Part shown: positions 52,907 to 62,253 of the stretch, piece after piece
How positions within the stretch are numbered: the stretch's first letter is position 1
How the letters are laid out: every line of letters begins with the position of its first letter
Assembly (NCBI RefSeq): GCF_001941845.1
Contig: NZ_CP018870.1
Location: 2,635,001-2,699,000 of the forward strand
DNA length: 64,000 bases
Source of the DNA: Streptomyces sp. TN58
GTDB taxonomy: Bacteria; Actinomycetota; Actinomycetes; Streptomycetales; Streptomycetaceae
Direction of reading: 5' to 3'
Program-made: the position numbers and the translations under genes
Notes under the pieces: generated by a model
Seen by the model: only the letters and a program-made list of their open reading frames with translations
What the model was told of the DNA's origin: nothing
Databases searched by the model: none

Positions 52907-53430
52907 TGGACTGCTCTCCGCTCTCGCTGACCCGCGACCTCGACTGCTGGTCTGTACCACCTGTCCCCCACCCTATCCGGGCGGGGCTCCGGACGGCAGG
53001 GCCGTCCACGGCCCGGACTCCGGCCGCTGCTGGGGCGAGGGCGCGGCTGCGCTGGTGTTTCCGGGCCCGCGGTCCGGAACTGGAGCAGCGGGCATCGGCG
53101 ACGGCGCGACGGCGTCCCGGGAGCAGGCGTCGGGCCCACCCATCGGGTCCAGCCCGCCTATTCGACGGAACCGCCTCCGTACGCACCGGAGTTGCGGAGG
53201 GCCGTCCGGCGGGCGGGGCTGCTGAAGCCATCCAGTCCATGCGCACCGGGCAGTCACGGTCGCTGTCGCTGTCGCGGACGGGGACGCGGACGGGGACGGG
53301 GTCTGGGCCACGTCGGCCAGTTGACCTCGTCACGGACGGAACCGGCCGGAATCCCCGCACTCTTGAGTGGTCCGGGCCGGAGTCGCGATGGAGGTATGCG
53401 GACGGTGGAGCGCCTGGGCGGGGGCCGAGG
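52907..53430. other. non-coding stretch with low-complexity GC repeats
   Basis: I see no convincing gene in these 524 bp. It includes runs of GACGGG/CTGTCG type repeats (about 53250-53305). The only frames open here read as Arg- or Ser/Ala-rich noise with no ribosome site. Confidence 0.5.
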
Positions 53431-54195
53431 TCAGCGGCCGCGCGAGGCGGTACGGGTGCCGAGGCGGAGCCGACGGGCACCGAGCAGGAGACCGCCGCCG
53501 GCGGCGAGGGCGGCTGCGGCCCCCGCGCCGTACACCCACTCCCGGAAACCGGTGTGGGCAAGGGAGCCGCCCGCGACGGAATCTTCGGACTCCTCGACGG
53601 AGAAGCGGTAGCCGCCCGCCTCGCCGATCCAGTCCCCGTCGTCGCCCTTGCGCTGGACCAGCGCGGCGTCCGCGACGACCTCGCCGGTGGGGGCGTCGGG
53701 GGCGAAGGCGAGGGAAACCTTGACGGTCCGGGTGCCGCCGGGCCCCACGGTGAAGCCGGGGAATGCGTCGCCGCCGTCGAAGACGGCGATGATCTCGTCG
53801 CGGTCGCTGCGCTCCAGCCCCGCGGGCAGGGTGCCGCCGGGTGCCTCGAACTCCATCCGCACATGTGCCGGGCGCAGGGCGCGCGCCTTGTCGGTGAGGA
53901 CGACGACGGGGTGGATGGCCGTGCACTCGGAGCTGGTGGTGTTGGTCAGGTCCAGGAACCAGGTCTGTGGATCGCCGCCGGTGCGGTACACGGCCGGGCC
54001 ACCGCGGATGCGCGCCCCGATGGGGAACGCGGACCCCTTGCCGTCCCCGCAGGTGGCCTGGACTCGGGACGGCAGCGCGGGAGCGGGGCGCGCACCGCCG
54101 CCGGTGCCGATGTCCGCACCGGCGGGGGACACGGTGGTGGCGGCCAGGGCGGCGGAGAGGAAGGCGGTGAGGGCAAGGGCTTTGCGCAGTCGCAT
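53431..54195 (-). CDS. LAHTG-type sortase-anchored secreted protein
   Basis: The 254-aa protein has a signal peptide (about 1-27), a beta-rich domain of about 180 residues and a C-terminal sorting signal LAHTG (212-216), then a hydrophobic helix and a RRLRLGTRTASRGR tail. LAXTG is the motif of Streptomyces class E sortases, and a class E sortase gene lies 5.6 kb away. The product is probably fixed to peptidoglycan. ATG 54195. Confidence 0.85.
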   Translation of the reverse strand: MRLRKALALTAFLSAALAATTVSPAGADIGTGGGARPAPALPSRVQATCGDGKGSAFPIGARIRGGPAVYRTGGDPQTWFLDLTNTTSSECTAIHPVVVLTDKARALRPAHVRMEFEAPGGTLPAGLERSDRDEIIAVFDGGDAFPGFTVGPGGTRTVKVSLAFAPDAPTGEVVADAALVQRKGDDGDWIGEAGGYRFSVEESEDSVAGGSLAHTGFREWVYGAGAAAALAAGGGLLLGARRLRLGTRTASRGR

Positions 54196-54410
54196 GGAAG
54201 ACCTTCGCTGCTCGCCGGACAGGACGATCATCGGACGAGGTGACTATCACCCCGGCCTGCCCGCACCCTGTCACCCACGCGCGAGCCCTCACCGCGCACC
54301 ACGCCTGAGTCATCCCGGTTTACGCCCGATCAGCCCACGCGTCAACCCCACCCCGTCCCCCACAACCACCCCGCGGACCGCCTCGCCACGCATCCAGCAC
54401 CGCGCACATC

Positions 54411-54734
54411 CAGCCCCGCCGGCGTTTGAGGCGCGGGGGCCCGGGGGCAGCGCCCCCGCAACGAAGCCGAACACAGCCCCGCCGGCGTTTGAGGCGCGGG
54501 GGCCCGGGGGCAGCGCCCCCCAACGTCGCCGCACTCGCACTCGCACCCGCGCACAGCCTCACCCCAGCCCACCGCACAGCGCGGCTCCGCCAGGCATCCG
54601 GCCCCGCCCACCACCAGCCCCGCCGGCGTTTGAGGCGCGGGGGCACGGGGGCAGCGCCCCCGCAACGACGCCGCACATCCAGCCCCGCCGGCGTTTGAGG
54701 CGCGGGGGCGCACGGGGGCAGCGCCCCCGCAACG
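54411..54734. repeat. four copies of the extragenic repeat
   Basis: Units of about 53 bp at 54411-54463, 54474-54525, 54615-54667 and 54680-54734 share CAGCCCCGCCGGCGTTTGAG and a GGGGGC/GCCCCC hairpin. They differ by one to three bases. The block lies between the LAHTG gene start and the ROK gene end. Confidence 0.9.
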
Positions 54735-54777
54735 ACGCCGCACCCGAAGACGGACCCTGGGCCGGCCCGCCGCAGCC

Positions 54778-56097
54778 CTATCCGCGCCCGAACAGCGGCG
54801 CGAGCGCCAGCTCCGCCGCGCCTTCCGCCACCCCGGCCCCCGCCAGGGCGACCACCGGCCGGGCGGGATCCAGCGCGCGGGCCGCGAGAACGGCTCCGAC
54901 ACCGGCCACGAAAACATCCGGCGCAGCCGCCACCACCCGCCCGCCGAGCAGCACACGGTCCACATCCAGCAGCGCGACCAGGTTGGCGGCGGCCTCGCCC
55001 ACGATCCGCGCCGCCCCGGGAAGGTCGCCTCGGGCCACCGCCTCCAGGCACAGCACTTCCACGCAGCCCCGCGCCCCGCACCGGCACGCCGGCCCGTCCA
55101 GCAGAAGCACCTGATGGCCGAACTCCCCCGCCGCCGAGCGTGCACCCCGGTACACCTCGCCACCCAGCCACAGCCCCGCGCCGAGCCCGGTCCCGACGTG
55201 CAGGTACACACAGGTACGGGGCCCACCCCCGATCAGGACATCGGCACCCGCATCCGCCCCGACCCCGAACCCGAACCCGGCGTCCAACTCCGCATCCGCA
55301 TCCGCATCCACGCCCCCATCCAAGCCGCCCCCGGCACCCGCATCCGCACCCGGCCACCTCGCCCGGAGCCACGCCCCGGCCGCCGCGGCCGCACCGGCGT
55401 TCGTGTCCTTGTCCAGCAGCACCGGAAGCCCCAGCCGTCCCTCCAGCACCGCCTTCAACGGGAAGCCCTTCCAGCTCGGGAACCCCGTCACCCGCCCCAT
55501 CACCCCGGCCCGGTGGTCGAGCGGGCCCGGCGCGGCCACGCCGACGCGCACGAGCGGCGTTCCGACCGAGACCCCGACCCGCGCGACCGCTCGTACGACC
55601 GCCTCCACCGCCGCCTCCGGTCCGTCCGCGAAGTCGAGCGGGCCACCGCTCTCGGCGACGACGCGGCCCGCCAGGTCCACCCGTACCGCCCTGAGCGCGT
55701 CGCGGTCCAGGTGCACGCCGACCGCGTGCCGCGCGTCGGGCAGCAGCCTGATCAGGGTGCGCGGCTTGCCGCCGGTGGACGCGGCGCGGCCCGCCTCCGC
55801 CACCAGGCCGTCCGCACCGAGCCGTGCCGTGATCTTGCTGACGGCCTGCCGGGTGAGTCCCGTACGGGCGGCGAGTTCCGTGCGACCCAGGCCGGCCGGT
55901 CCGGCACCGCGCAGCAACTCCAGCACCAGCGCGTCGTTGTGGCCTCGCAGCGCGGGCAGGTTCACCCCGCCGCGCCGGCCGTGCGCATCCCTGTGGCCGC
56001 GGTGCCCGCCGTGACCGCCATGACCAACGCGACCGTGCCCGCCGTGCCCGCCGTGCCCGCTGCTCCTGCTACCGCTGTCCACCAGCCCATTGTCCAC
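54778..56097 (-). CDS. ROK-family transcriptional regulator
   Basis: The 439-aa protein has a winged helix (TELAARTGLTRQAVSKI, about 73-89) and a ROK domain with YLHVGTGLGAGLW and the zinc motif CRCGARGC. An N-terminal Gly/His repeat (GHGGHGGHG type, residues 14-36) and a Gly/Asp/Ala insertion (about 250-292) in the sugar-kinase domain are unusual and coded by short DNA repeats. Start GTG 56097 sits directly against GGAGG; a start near residue 45 is possible. It is divergent from a dehydrogenase gene with a palindrome between. Confidence 0.82.
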   Translation of the reverse strand: MDNGLVDSGSRSSGHGGHGGHGRVGHGGHGGHRGHRDAHGRRGGVNLPALRGHNDALVLELLRGAGPAGLGRTELAARTGLTRQAVSKITARLGADGLVAEAGRAASTGGKPRTLIRLLPDARHAVGVHLDRDALRAVRVDLAGRVVAESGGPLDFADGPEAAVEAVVRAVARVGVSVGTPLVRVGVAAPGPLDHRAGVMGRVTGFPSWKGFPLKAVLEGRLGLPVLLDKDTNAGAAAAAGAWLRARWPGADAGAGGGLDGGVDADADAELDAGFGFGVGADAGADVLIGGGPRTCVYLHVGTGLGAGLWLGGEVYRGARSAAGEFGHQVLLLDGPACRCGARGCVEVLCLEAVARGDLPGAARIVGEAAANLVALLDVDRVLLGGRVVAAAPDVFVAGVGAVLAARALDPARPVVALAGAGVAEGAAELALAPLFGRG

Positions 56098-56105
56098 CCT
56101 CCTTG

Positions 56106-56132
56106 CACTTCGACAACGCTGTTGCCAAAGTG
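56106..56132. promoter_or_regulatory. 27-bp inverted repeat, probable ROK operator
   Basis: CACTT-N-G-N-CAAC is mirrored by GTTG-N-C-N-AAGTG around position 56119. It is 9 bp from the ROK start and 7 bp from the dehydrogenase start, so binding would block both. Confidence 0.7.
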
Positions 56133-56138
56133 GTCCTC

Positions 56139-57254
56139 ATGAGCACCCCCGCCCCCTCCGCCCCCACCTCACCACTTCGCGTCGGCGTCATCGGCTACGG
56201 ACTCGCCGGTTCCGTGTTCCACGCCCCCCTCGTGGCCGCCACGGACGGACTCGCACTCGACACGGTCGTCACCTCCGACCCGGCACGGCAGGCCCAGGCC
56301 CGCGCCGAGTTCCCCGACGTGCACACCGCCGCCACCGCCGAGGAGCTGTGGCAGCGCGACCTCGACCTCGTCGTCGTCGCCTCGCCCAACAAGACGCACG
56401 TCCCGCTCGCCACCACCGCCCTCGAAGCGGGCATCCCGGTGGTCGTGGACAAGCCGCTCGCCGCCACCGCGGCCGAGGCCCGGGCGCTCGCCGCACTGGC
56501 GGACCAGCGCGGAACCTTCCTCTCCGTCTTCCAGAACCGCCGCTGGGACAACGACTTCCTCACCCTGCGCCGCCTCATCGCCGACGACGAACTCGGCGAG
56601 ATCCAGCGCTTCGAGTCCCGCTTCGAGCGCTGGCGCCCGCAGCTGAAGGGTGGCTGGCGCGAGTCGGGCGCCCCGGAGGAGATCGGCGGCCTGCTGTACG
56701 ACCTCGGCAGTCACGTCGTCGACCAGGCGCTCGTACTGTTCGGCCCGGCCGTACGCGTCTACGCCGAGACCGATACGCGCCGCCCCGGCGCCGAGACCGA
56801 CGACGACACCTTCATCGCGCTCACCCACGCCAACGGCATCCGCTCCCACCTCTACGTCAGCGCGACCAGCGCCCAGCTCGGGCCGCGCTTCCGCGTGCTC
56901 GGCTCGCGGGCCGGCTACGTCAAGTACGGCCTGGACCCGCAGGAGGGCGCCCTGCGCGAGGGCCTGCGGCCGGACGGGCGGCTGCCCTGGGGCGAGGAAC
57001 CCCCGCACCTGTGGGGGCGGGTGGGCTCGGGCGAGTCCCCGCTGACCGGCGGCGGAGCCCCCGTACCGACCGAGCTGGGCGACTACCCGGCGTACTACGC
57101 GGCGGTCGCGGCCGCCCTGCGCACGGGCGGGCCGGCCCCGGTCACGGCGCACGAGGCGGCTCGCTGCCTCGACGTACTGGAGGCGGCCCGCATGTCGTCC
57201 CAGGAAGGGGTGGCGGTCGAGCTTTCCGTCAGCACGGAGCCCGGGATCGCGTAA
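56139..57254 (+). CDS. Gfo/Idh/MocA-family dehydrogenase
   Basis: The 371-aa enzyme has the NAD(P) motif VGVIGYGLAGSVFHAPL, the VVDKPLA motif (EKP equivalent) and a C-terminal beta-sheet domain with DLGSHVVDQAL. It probably oxidises a sugar or inositol-type substrate, which fits control by the divergent ROK regulator. ATG 56139. Confidence 0.9.
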   Translation: MSTPAPSAPTSPLRVGVIGYGLAGSVFHAPLVAATDGLALDTVVTSDPARQAQARAEFPDVHTAATAEELWQRDLDLVVVASPNKTHVPLATTALEAGIPVVVDKPLAATAAEARALAALADQRGTFLSVFQNRRWDNDFLTLRRLIADDELGEIQRFESRFERWRPQLKGGWRESGAPEEIGGLLYDLGSHVVDQALVLFGPAVRVYAETDTRRPGAETDDDTFIALTHANGIRSHLYVSATSAQLGPRFRVLGSRAGYVKYGLDPQEGALREGLRPDGRLPWGEEPPHLWGRVGSGESPLTGGGAPVPTELGDYPAYYAAVAAALRTGGPAPVTAHEAARCLDVLEAARMSSQEGVAVELSVSTEPGIA

Positions 57255-57361
57255 AGCCCGGGGCGTACGGGTGGACGGGTGGACGGGCGGGACAGTCGTG
57301 ACTCGCCACCCCGCTGCCCAACCCGTTCCACGTCCCCGCTCCACGCGGCCTCCGGCTCCGG

Positions 57362-58219
57362 CTACGCGCCCTTGAACTCCTGGCGCTGCCGGCCCAGCCC
57401 GTCGATCTGCAGCTCCACGACGTCACCGGCCCGCAGGTACGGCTTCGGCTCCGGCCGGCCCATCGCCACACCGGCCGGAGTGCCGGTGACGATGACGTCG
57501 CCCGGGTACAGGGTCATGAAGCGGCTCAGGTACCGGACGACCTCACCGACCGGGAAGATCTGGTCAGAGGTGTTGCCGTCCTGCTTGAGCTCGCCGTTGA
57601 CCCACAGCTTCACATCCAGGACCTGCGGGTCCGGGATCTCGTCGGCGGTGACCAGCCACGGGCCGAGCGGGGTGAAGGTCTCGCAGTTCTTGCCCTTGTC
57701 CCAGGTGCCGCCGCGCTCGATCTGGAACTCGCGCTCGGAGACGTCGTTGACCAGCAGATAGCCGCCGACGTGGGCCAGGCCCTGCTCCGCGGAGTCCAGG
57801 TAGCGGGCGGTGCTGCCGATGACGACGCCGAGTTCGGCCTCCCAGTCGGTCTTCACGCTGCCGCGCGGGATCAGGACGGTGTCGTCTGGGCCGACGGCCG
57901 TGTCCGCGGCCTTCAGGAAGAGGATCGGCTCGGCCGGCGGCTCCGCGCCGATCTCCGCGGCGTGCCCGAAGTAGTTCAGGCCGATACCCACGATCTTGCC
58001 GATGCGGCCGACCGGCGCGCCGATCCGCAGCCCCTCGGCGTCCAGGACGGGAAGCTCGCCCGACTCGGCCGCGTCCCGCACCCGGGACAGCACGGAAGCG
58101 TCGGCGAGCAGCGCGCCGTCCACATCCGTGACCAGGCCGGACAGATCCCGCAGGGTCCCGTCCTGGTCGAGCAGCGCGGGGCGCTCCGACCCGACCGGTC
58201 CGACACGCAGCAGCTTCAT
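57362..58219 (-). CDS. fumarylacetoacetate hydrolase-family protein
   Basis: The 285-aa protein has the FAH metal site pattern (VGIGLNYFGHAAEIGAE, WEAELGVVIGST) and the closing VIVTGTPAGVAMG. Members hydrolyse or decarboxylate 2-keto-acids in aromatic or sugar acid breakdown. ATG 58219 follows GGGAG. Upstream 58220-58472 has only a short direct repeat. Confidence 0.9.
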   Translation of the reverse strand: MKLLRVGPVGSERPALLDQDGTLRDLSGLVTDVDGALLADASVLSRVRDAAESGELPVLDAEGLRIGAPVGRIGKIVGIGLNYFGHAAEIGAEPPAEPILFLKAADTAVGPDDTVLIPRGSVKTDWEAELGVVIGSTARYLDSAEQGLAHVGGYLLVNDVSEREFQIERGGTWDKGKNCETFTPLGPWLVTADEIPDPQVLDVKLWVNGELKQDGNTSDQIFPVGEVVRYLSRFMTLYPGDVIVTGTPAGVAMGRPEPKPYLRAGDVVELQIDGLGRQRQEFKGA

Positions 58220-58472
58220 GGGCATTCTCCCGTGGTCGTGGGTGGTCGGCCCATGGGCATGCCCCGGGCCGGACGATGGGTTGCGGCCATCGGAGGATTG
58301 GCTGATCCTCCAAGAAGTCCACCCAATCCGCAAGACCCTGTTCACAGACTGGAACGTACCCCTCCATCGCCCGGCCACCGTCACCACACCCCGCCCTGCG
58401 CCCGCCCCGCACGGCGCACGTCGCACGGCGCACGTCGCAGGACGCGGACGCAGGGGCACGGCGCACGCCCTC

Positions 58473-59210
58473 CTAGGCAGCGCCCTCCGAGGCCCGCTCG
58501 ACCGCCCGCTCGGCCGCCCGCTCGGCGGCGCGCGTCCTGCGGTGCTCCAGCCAGGCCCGCTCGGCCACCGACCAAGCGGTGGTGGTGAGCAGGTAGAGCC
58601 CAGCGGCCAGCGGCACCACGGCGGCGGTGATCAGCGTCCCGAAGGACAGCAGGGGCAGTACCCCGCCCAGCTTGCGCATGGCCTCCTGCTGCTCGGCGCT
58701 CAGCTCCGGCACTGCCGCGCCCTCGGCCGCCTGCTTCCTCTTCCGAGCAGAGGCAGCGGAAGCCGCGCCGGCAGCGCCGGTCTGCGCGGCCGCGGCGGCG
58801 ACCGCGGCCGCGGCCGCCGACCGGCGCCCACGCACCGCACTCCAGGCGGCCACCACCGCGATCGCCCCGAACAGCGCCAGGAACACCAGCCCCTGCGCCC
58901 CGAACGGGCCGCCCTCCCCCAGCGCCTCCGTCCACCGGGACCCGAGCGGCGCCGCGAAGAGCCGGTGGCTCAGCAGCTCACCCCCCGATGTGAACGCCTG
59001 GTACATGAGGAAGAACACCGGCAGTTGCAGCAGCAGCGGCAGACAGCCGGCCGCCGGCGTCGCCCCACGGAAGGCGGCCCTGCTCAGCGGGTGCAGGGCG
59101 AGCCGTACGAACACGGTGAACAGCACGATCGCGGCAGCGGTCGCGGACTCGGCCAGCGCCGGCTCCAAAAGCCGGCCCAGCTCGACAACAAGATGGGTGA
59201 AAACGGACAC
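58473..59210 (-). CDS. YidC/Oxa1-like membrane protein
   Basis: The 245-aa protein has YidC-type segments: FTVFVRLALHPLSRAAFRG, LPLLLQLPVFFLMYQAF and GVLPLLSFGTLITAAVVPLAAGLY. An Ala-rich insertion lies at about 135-160 and an Arg/Glu tail at the end. It is shorter than the main YidC and is a paralogue found with DUF6412 in Streptomyces. GTG 59210. Confidence 0.8.
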   Translation of the reverse strand: MSVFTHLVVELGRLLEPALAESATAAAIVLFTVFVRLALHPLSRAAFRGATPAAGCLPLLLQLPVFFLMYQAFTSGGELLSHRLFAAPLGSRWTEALGEGGPFGAQGLVFLALFGAIAVVAAWSAVRGRRSAAAAAVAAAAAQTGAAGAASAASARKRKQAAEGAAVPELSAEQQEAMRKLGGVLPLLSFGTLITAAVVPLAAGLYLLTTTAWSVAERAWLEHRRTRAAERAAERAVERASEGAA

Positions 59211-59337
59211 GTGGGCCCTCCGAGGGGTCTCGTCGAACGTCGAAAGAGGTGCATTTCGGCGTGACGACCCGCGAGGGGCGACAACAGTGATCGGTCAGCA
59301 GAAGGCAAGAGGTATTGCTGCGCGTTACTGCGCGCCC

Positions 59338-59676
59338 CTACGCGGCCGTCGGGACGAGACGGCCGGGCGCCCTGGGCCGCGACCGACCCGAGGCATCGGG
59401 ATCACGCTGCGGCAGGAACGCCGTGCGCTGCTCGCGATCACGGATCGCGGTGCGTATTCGGTGCGGCGGCACGGGCCGTACGAGCCGTGCGGCTGCGGCC
59501 AGGGCCTCTGCGCCCACGGAGACGGCGGCGACGCTCGCCGCGAGGGCCACCACCACGGCGCCCAGCCCGCCCTCCCCGGCGAACAGACCGAGGGCTCCCC
59601 CGACCAGCACCAGGAGCGGCAGCAGCACAGAGAGAACCCGAGCGGTCCAGACGGGCCATCGCAGCAGCCTGTCCAT
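59338..59676 (-). CDS. DUF6412 membrane protein
   Basis: The 112-aa protein has two membrane helices (about 10-32 and 35-58) and a basic tail. It resembles the DUF6412 partner seen before YidC-like genes. ATG 59676 follows GGGGAGGGGG; GTG 59685 is possible. It is in the same direction as and 127 bp before the YidC-like gene. Confidence 0.7.
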   Translation of the reverse strand: MDRLLRWPVWTARVLSVLLPLLVLVGGALGLFAGEGGLGAVVVALAASVAAVSVGAEALAAAARLVRPVPPHRIRTAIRDREQRTAFLPQRDPDASGRSRPRAPGRLVPTAA

Positions 59677-59760
59677 ACGAACCACCCCCTCCCCGCCCCG
59701 TGTTCTCGAAACCCTGTTCCCGATCGATGGTAACCGGGCCCACCGACAACGGTCGTGGGA

Positions 59761-60576
59761 TCAGGACCTGAGGGTCCCCCAGACCACCAGGCGGTACTTC
59801 GAGCTGTACTCGGGCGTACAGGTCGTCAGCGTGATGTACGCGCCGGGCTCGCTGTACCCGTACCCCGGCTTCACGACACTCCGCGGCACCGGCGCGATCA
59901 CCCCGGTGTCCCGCTCCGTCGTCTCGCCCAGGGTCCTGCCCACCACGTACGTGTACCTGCGCCCCCGCATGTCGACGATCAGCTCGTCGCCCGCCCGCAA
60001 CCGGTTGATGTACCGGAAAGGCTCGCCGTGCGTGTTGCGGTGCCCGGCCAGCGCGAAGTTCCCCTCCGCCCCCGGCCCGGCCGTCCCCGGGTACTGCCCC
60101 GCGTAACCCTTGTCGAGGACCGTCCGCCTGTCGACGCCCTGCGCGACGGGCACGGCCAGGCCGAGACGCGGAATGCGCAGTACGGCGTACGCCGCCCCCT
60201 CCCGTACCGCCGACGACTCGCCGGCGGACCGTGTCGGAGAAGGCTCCGACACGGCCGGAGACGGACGGGACGGAGGAGACAGAGGGGGCGGAAGGGGCGG
60301 ATCGGGGGGCTGAGGGGGCGGCCCGGAAGGTGGCGGCCCCGAGTCCGGCGGGTGGTCCCCCCAGGCCCGCTCCAGTGCCCGGACCTGATCCTGCGCCGCG
60401 GCCGCGGCCTGCCGGTTGGTCCACCACACCTGGTGCACCACCAGCAACAACACCACCACACCCACGGTGACGGTCAGCTCGGCGCCCGCCCACAGGACCC
60501 CGACCAGACCGGCCCGCCGCGCCCCCCGGCCACGGCCCTGAACCACCACGCGTATGTGATCCCGCACGGGCCGCAC
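59761..60576 (-). CDS. class E sortase
   Basis: The 271-aa protein has one membrane helix (about 29-50), a Pro-rich linker (about 76-110) and a sortase barrel with the catalytic His in LAGHRNTHG, Cys in TLTTCTPEYS and Arg in SKYRLVV. Class E sortases join LAXTG proteins to the wall; the LAHTG protein at 53431-54195 is a likely substrate. GTG 60576 follows GGAGG. Confidence 0.9.
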   Translation of the reverse strand: MRPVRDHIRVVVQGRGRGARRAGLVGVLWAGAELTVTVGVVVLLLVVHQVWWTNRQAAAAAQDQVRALERAWGDHPPDSGPPPSGPPPQPPDPPLPPPLSPPSRPSPAVSEPSPTRSAGESSAVREGAAYAVLRIPRLGLAVPVAQGVDRRTVLDKGYAGQYPGTAGPGAEGNFALAGHRNTHGEPFRYINRLRAGDELIVDMRGRRYTYVVGRTLGETTERDTGVIAPVPRSVVKPGYGYSEPGAYITLTTCTPEYSSKYRLVVWGTLRS

Positions 60577-60623
60577 CTTAAGACCTCCCCCGTCAACTGA
60601 CCAGCGGCAGTACGGTGTGAACC

Positions 60624-61619
60624 ATGCGCCCCGACACGCCTGCCGAGCACATCGCCGAAGCCGAGCGCCTCATCCGCACGGCGACCCGCTACCCCGAGGA
60701 CCAGGAGCCCTTGCTCCTCCAGGCCGCGGCCCACCTCGAACTGGCCGACGAGCGGGACCGGGCGAGCGCCCTCTACGACCGACTCCTGTCCTCTTCCCCC
60801 GCCGACCCCCACCTGATCAAGGCCCTCCAGGCGGCGAACCTCTGGGAGTACGGCCACGAGCCCGAGGCCCGCGCCCTCATCTCCGGCATCCGCGCCGCGT
60901 CCCCCGCGGACCCCGCGCCGTGGGAGGTCATCGCGGAAGCGCTTGAGGCGCACGACGAGTTGGAAGACGCGGAGGACTGCTTCACCCAGGCCGCCACTCT
61001 CCTGATCGCGGACTCGACCCCGCTCACCCCGGCCACCACCGCCCTCCTGACGGGCCGCCACCGGGTACGCCGCCTCCTCGGGCGCCCCCACGACGACTGG
61101 GACATGGTCGCCGACACCCGCCACATCGGCCCCATCCCCCTCGACGAGCTCCACGACCCCAAGCGCATCTGGGCGCTGGGCTCCGACGACCCGGCCGAGC
61201 TGCGCGCCGAGATCGCCCGCCTGCGGGCGGAACTGGGCGACCGCCGAGCGGCCCTGTCCCGTCCGTTCCCGGTGGCCATCCTCCACTGGCCGCAGCGCGA
61301 ACTGTCCGAGCTCCTGACCAGCTACCCGACGCTCGGCTCGGAGTACGCCTCGCACGAGGCCCACCTGCGCGACATCGAAACCTCCCTGCGCGCCCTCGCC
61401 GCCTCGGGCACCACCAACCTCGGCATCGTGACGGCGAGCGTCCCCTCGTACGAGGCGTTCGCGGCCTCCGAGAAGACCTCCCCGGCCTCCCCCAGCCTCC
61501 TGCCCGAGTACGCCACGACCCTCGCCGCCCGCGGCAAGGCCACCCCCTGGCCCCCCACCCCCACCTCCCCCTGCTGGTGCACCTCGGGCAAGCCGTACGC
61601 GGAGTGCCACGGGGGGTAG
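60624..61619 (+). CDS. TPR-like protein with C-terminal SEC-C motif
   Basis: The 331-aa protein has TPR-like helical repeats (about 1-150, EDQEPLLLQAAAHLELADE), a middle helical part and a final SEC-C zinc motif CWCTSGKPYAECH. SEC-C tails bind zinc and occur on SecA and many unrelated proteins. Its role is unknown. ATG 60624. It is the last gene before the insertion sequence. Confidence 0.8.
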   Translation: MRPDTPAEHIAEAERLIRTATRYPEDQEPLLLQAAAHLELADERDRASALYDRLLSSSPADPHLIKALQAANLWEYGHEPEARALISGIRAASPADPAPWEVIAEALEAHDELEDAEDCFTQAATLLIADSTPLTPATTALLTGRHRVRRLLGRPHDDWDMVADTRHIGPIPLDELHDPKRIWALGSDDPAELRAEIARLRAELGDRRAALSRPFPVAILHWPQRELSELLTSYPTLGSEYASHEAHLRDIETSLRALAASGTTNLGIVTASVPSYEAFAASEKTSPASPSLLPEYATTLAARGKATPWPPTPTSPCWCTSGKPYAECHGG

Positions 61620-61713
61620 CGGGCGCTTCGGAGATGCACTCCCGGTCGGACGTACCCGGACCTGCCACAGGGGACAGTCGCGGATTAGGCTCGTCCCCGA
61701 TTCGACGATCCCT
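61620..61713 (+). promoter_or_regulatory. remnant promoter region left of the insertion sequence
   Basis: TAGGCT at 61686-61691 with TGCCAC 17 bp upstream (61663-61668) is a possible promoter facing right. Before insertion it would have lain just ahead of the ATPase gene now at 63612. Confidence 0.35.
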
Positions 61714-61776
61714 CTAGTACTCCAGCCGTAGATCGTGATCATGGATGCGGAGGCCGCTCGCCGGTAGCCTGCGCAA

Positions 61777-62229
61777 GTGGCTGAGACCTGGGACGAACAG
61801 CAGCTGACCGCGGACGGCTTCGAGCGTGTGTACGCCGAGTTGGAGTGGTACGACGGACCCCGTGCCGGCCTTGCCGACGTCGACGGCACGCCGCACTACT
61901 TTCAGGGCTATGACTACGACCACGCCGACGAGGCCGACGCGTATCGCGTGTGGCTCGCGGCCGATACTGCGGTGGCTCTGGAGCGCGAGCAGTGGGCGAT
62001 CTTTGCCAGGTGGAACCAGCGTCGTGAAGCTGGAGCCGTCGGGCCGGAGAGGCATCCGGGTCACGGCGGGATCGACGCCCGCTACGACGAACTCGCCTCG
62101 CTGCTGGCGTCGCACCGTCAGGTGCCGGACGATGCGCGGCAGCTGGTGGGCGAGCTGCGATTCGACGGTGGCGCTCGCTACCGGGTCGGGGGCGTCGACT
62201 ACTGGTTCCGGTGGCGTCCGAGCAGGTGA
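61777..62229 (+). CDS. passenger protein inside the insertion sequence
   Basis: The 150-aa product (MAETWDEQQLTADGFERVY... YRVGGVDYWFRWRPSR) is rich in Tyr, Trp and acidic residues. I recognise no domain. Start is GTG 61777, with no strong ribosome site. It lies inside the inverted repeats and 24 bp before the transposase gene in the same direction. Confidence 0.6.
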   Translation: MAETWDEQQLTADGFERVYAELEWYDGPRAGLADVDGTPHYFQGYDYDHADEADAYRVWLAADTAVALEREQWAIFARWNQRREAGAVGPERHPGHGGIDARYDELASLLASHRQVPDDARQLVGELRFDGGARYRVGGVDYWFRWRPSR

Positions 62230-62253
62230 GGCCGCCATGGATCATTAGGTGTT

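Noticed and set aside
52973..53311. Minus-strand frame with a Ser/Ala/Thr-rich start between the HAD and LAHTG genes
   Set aside because: There is no ribosome site, no signal peptide and composition follows the DNA repeats.
54411..54734. Repeated units considered as a CRISPR array
   Set aside because: Spacers are irregular (10-90 bp), units are palindromic and found elsewhere singly, and no cas genes are near.
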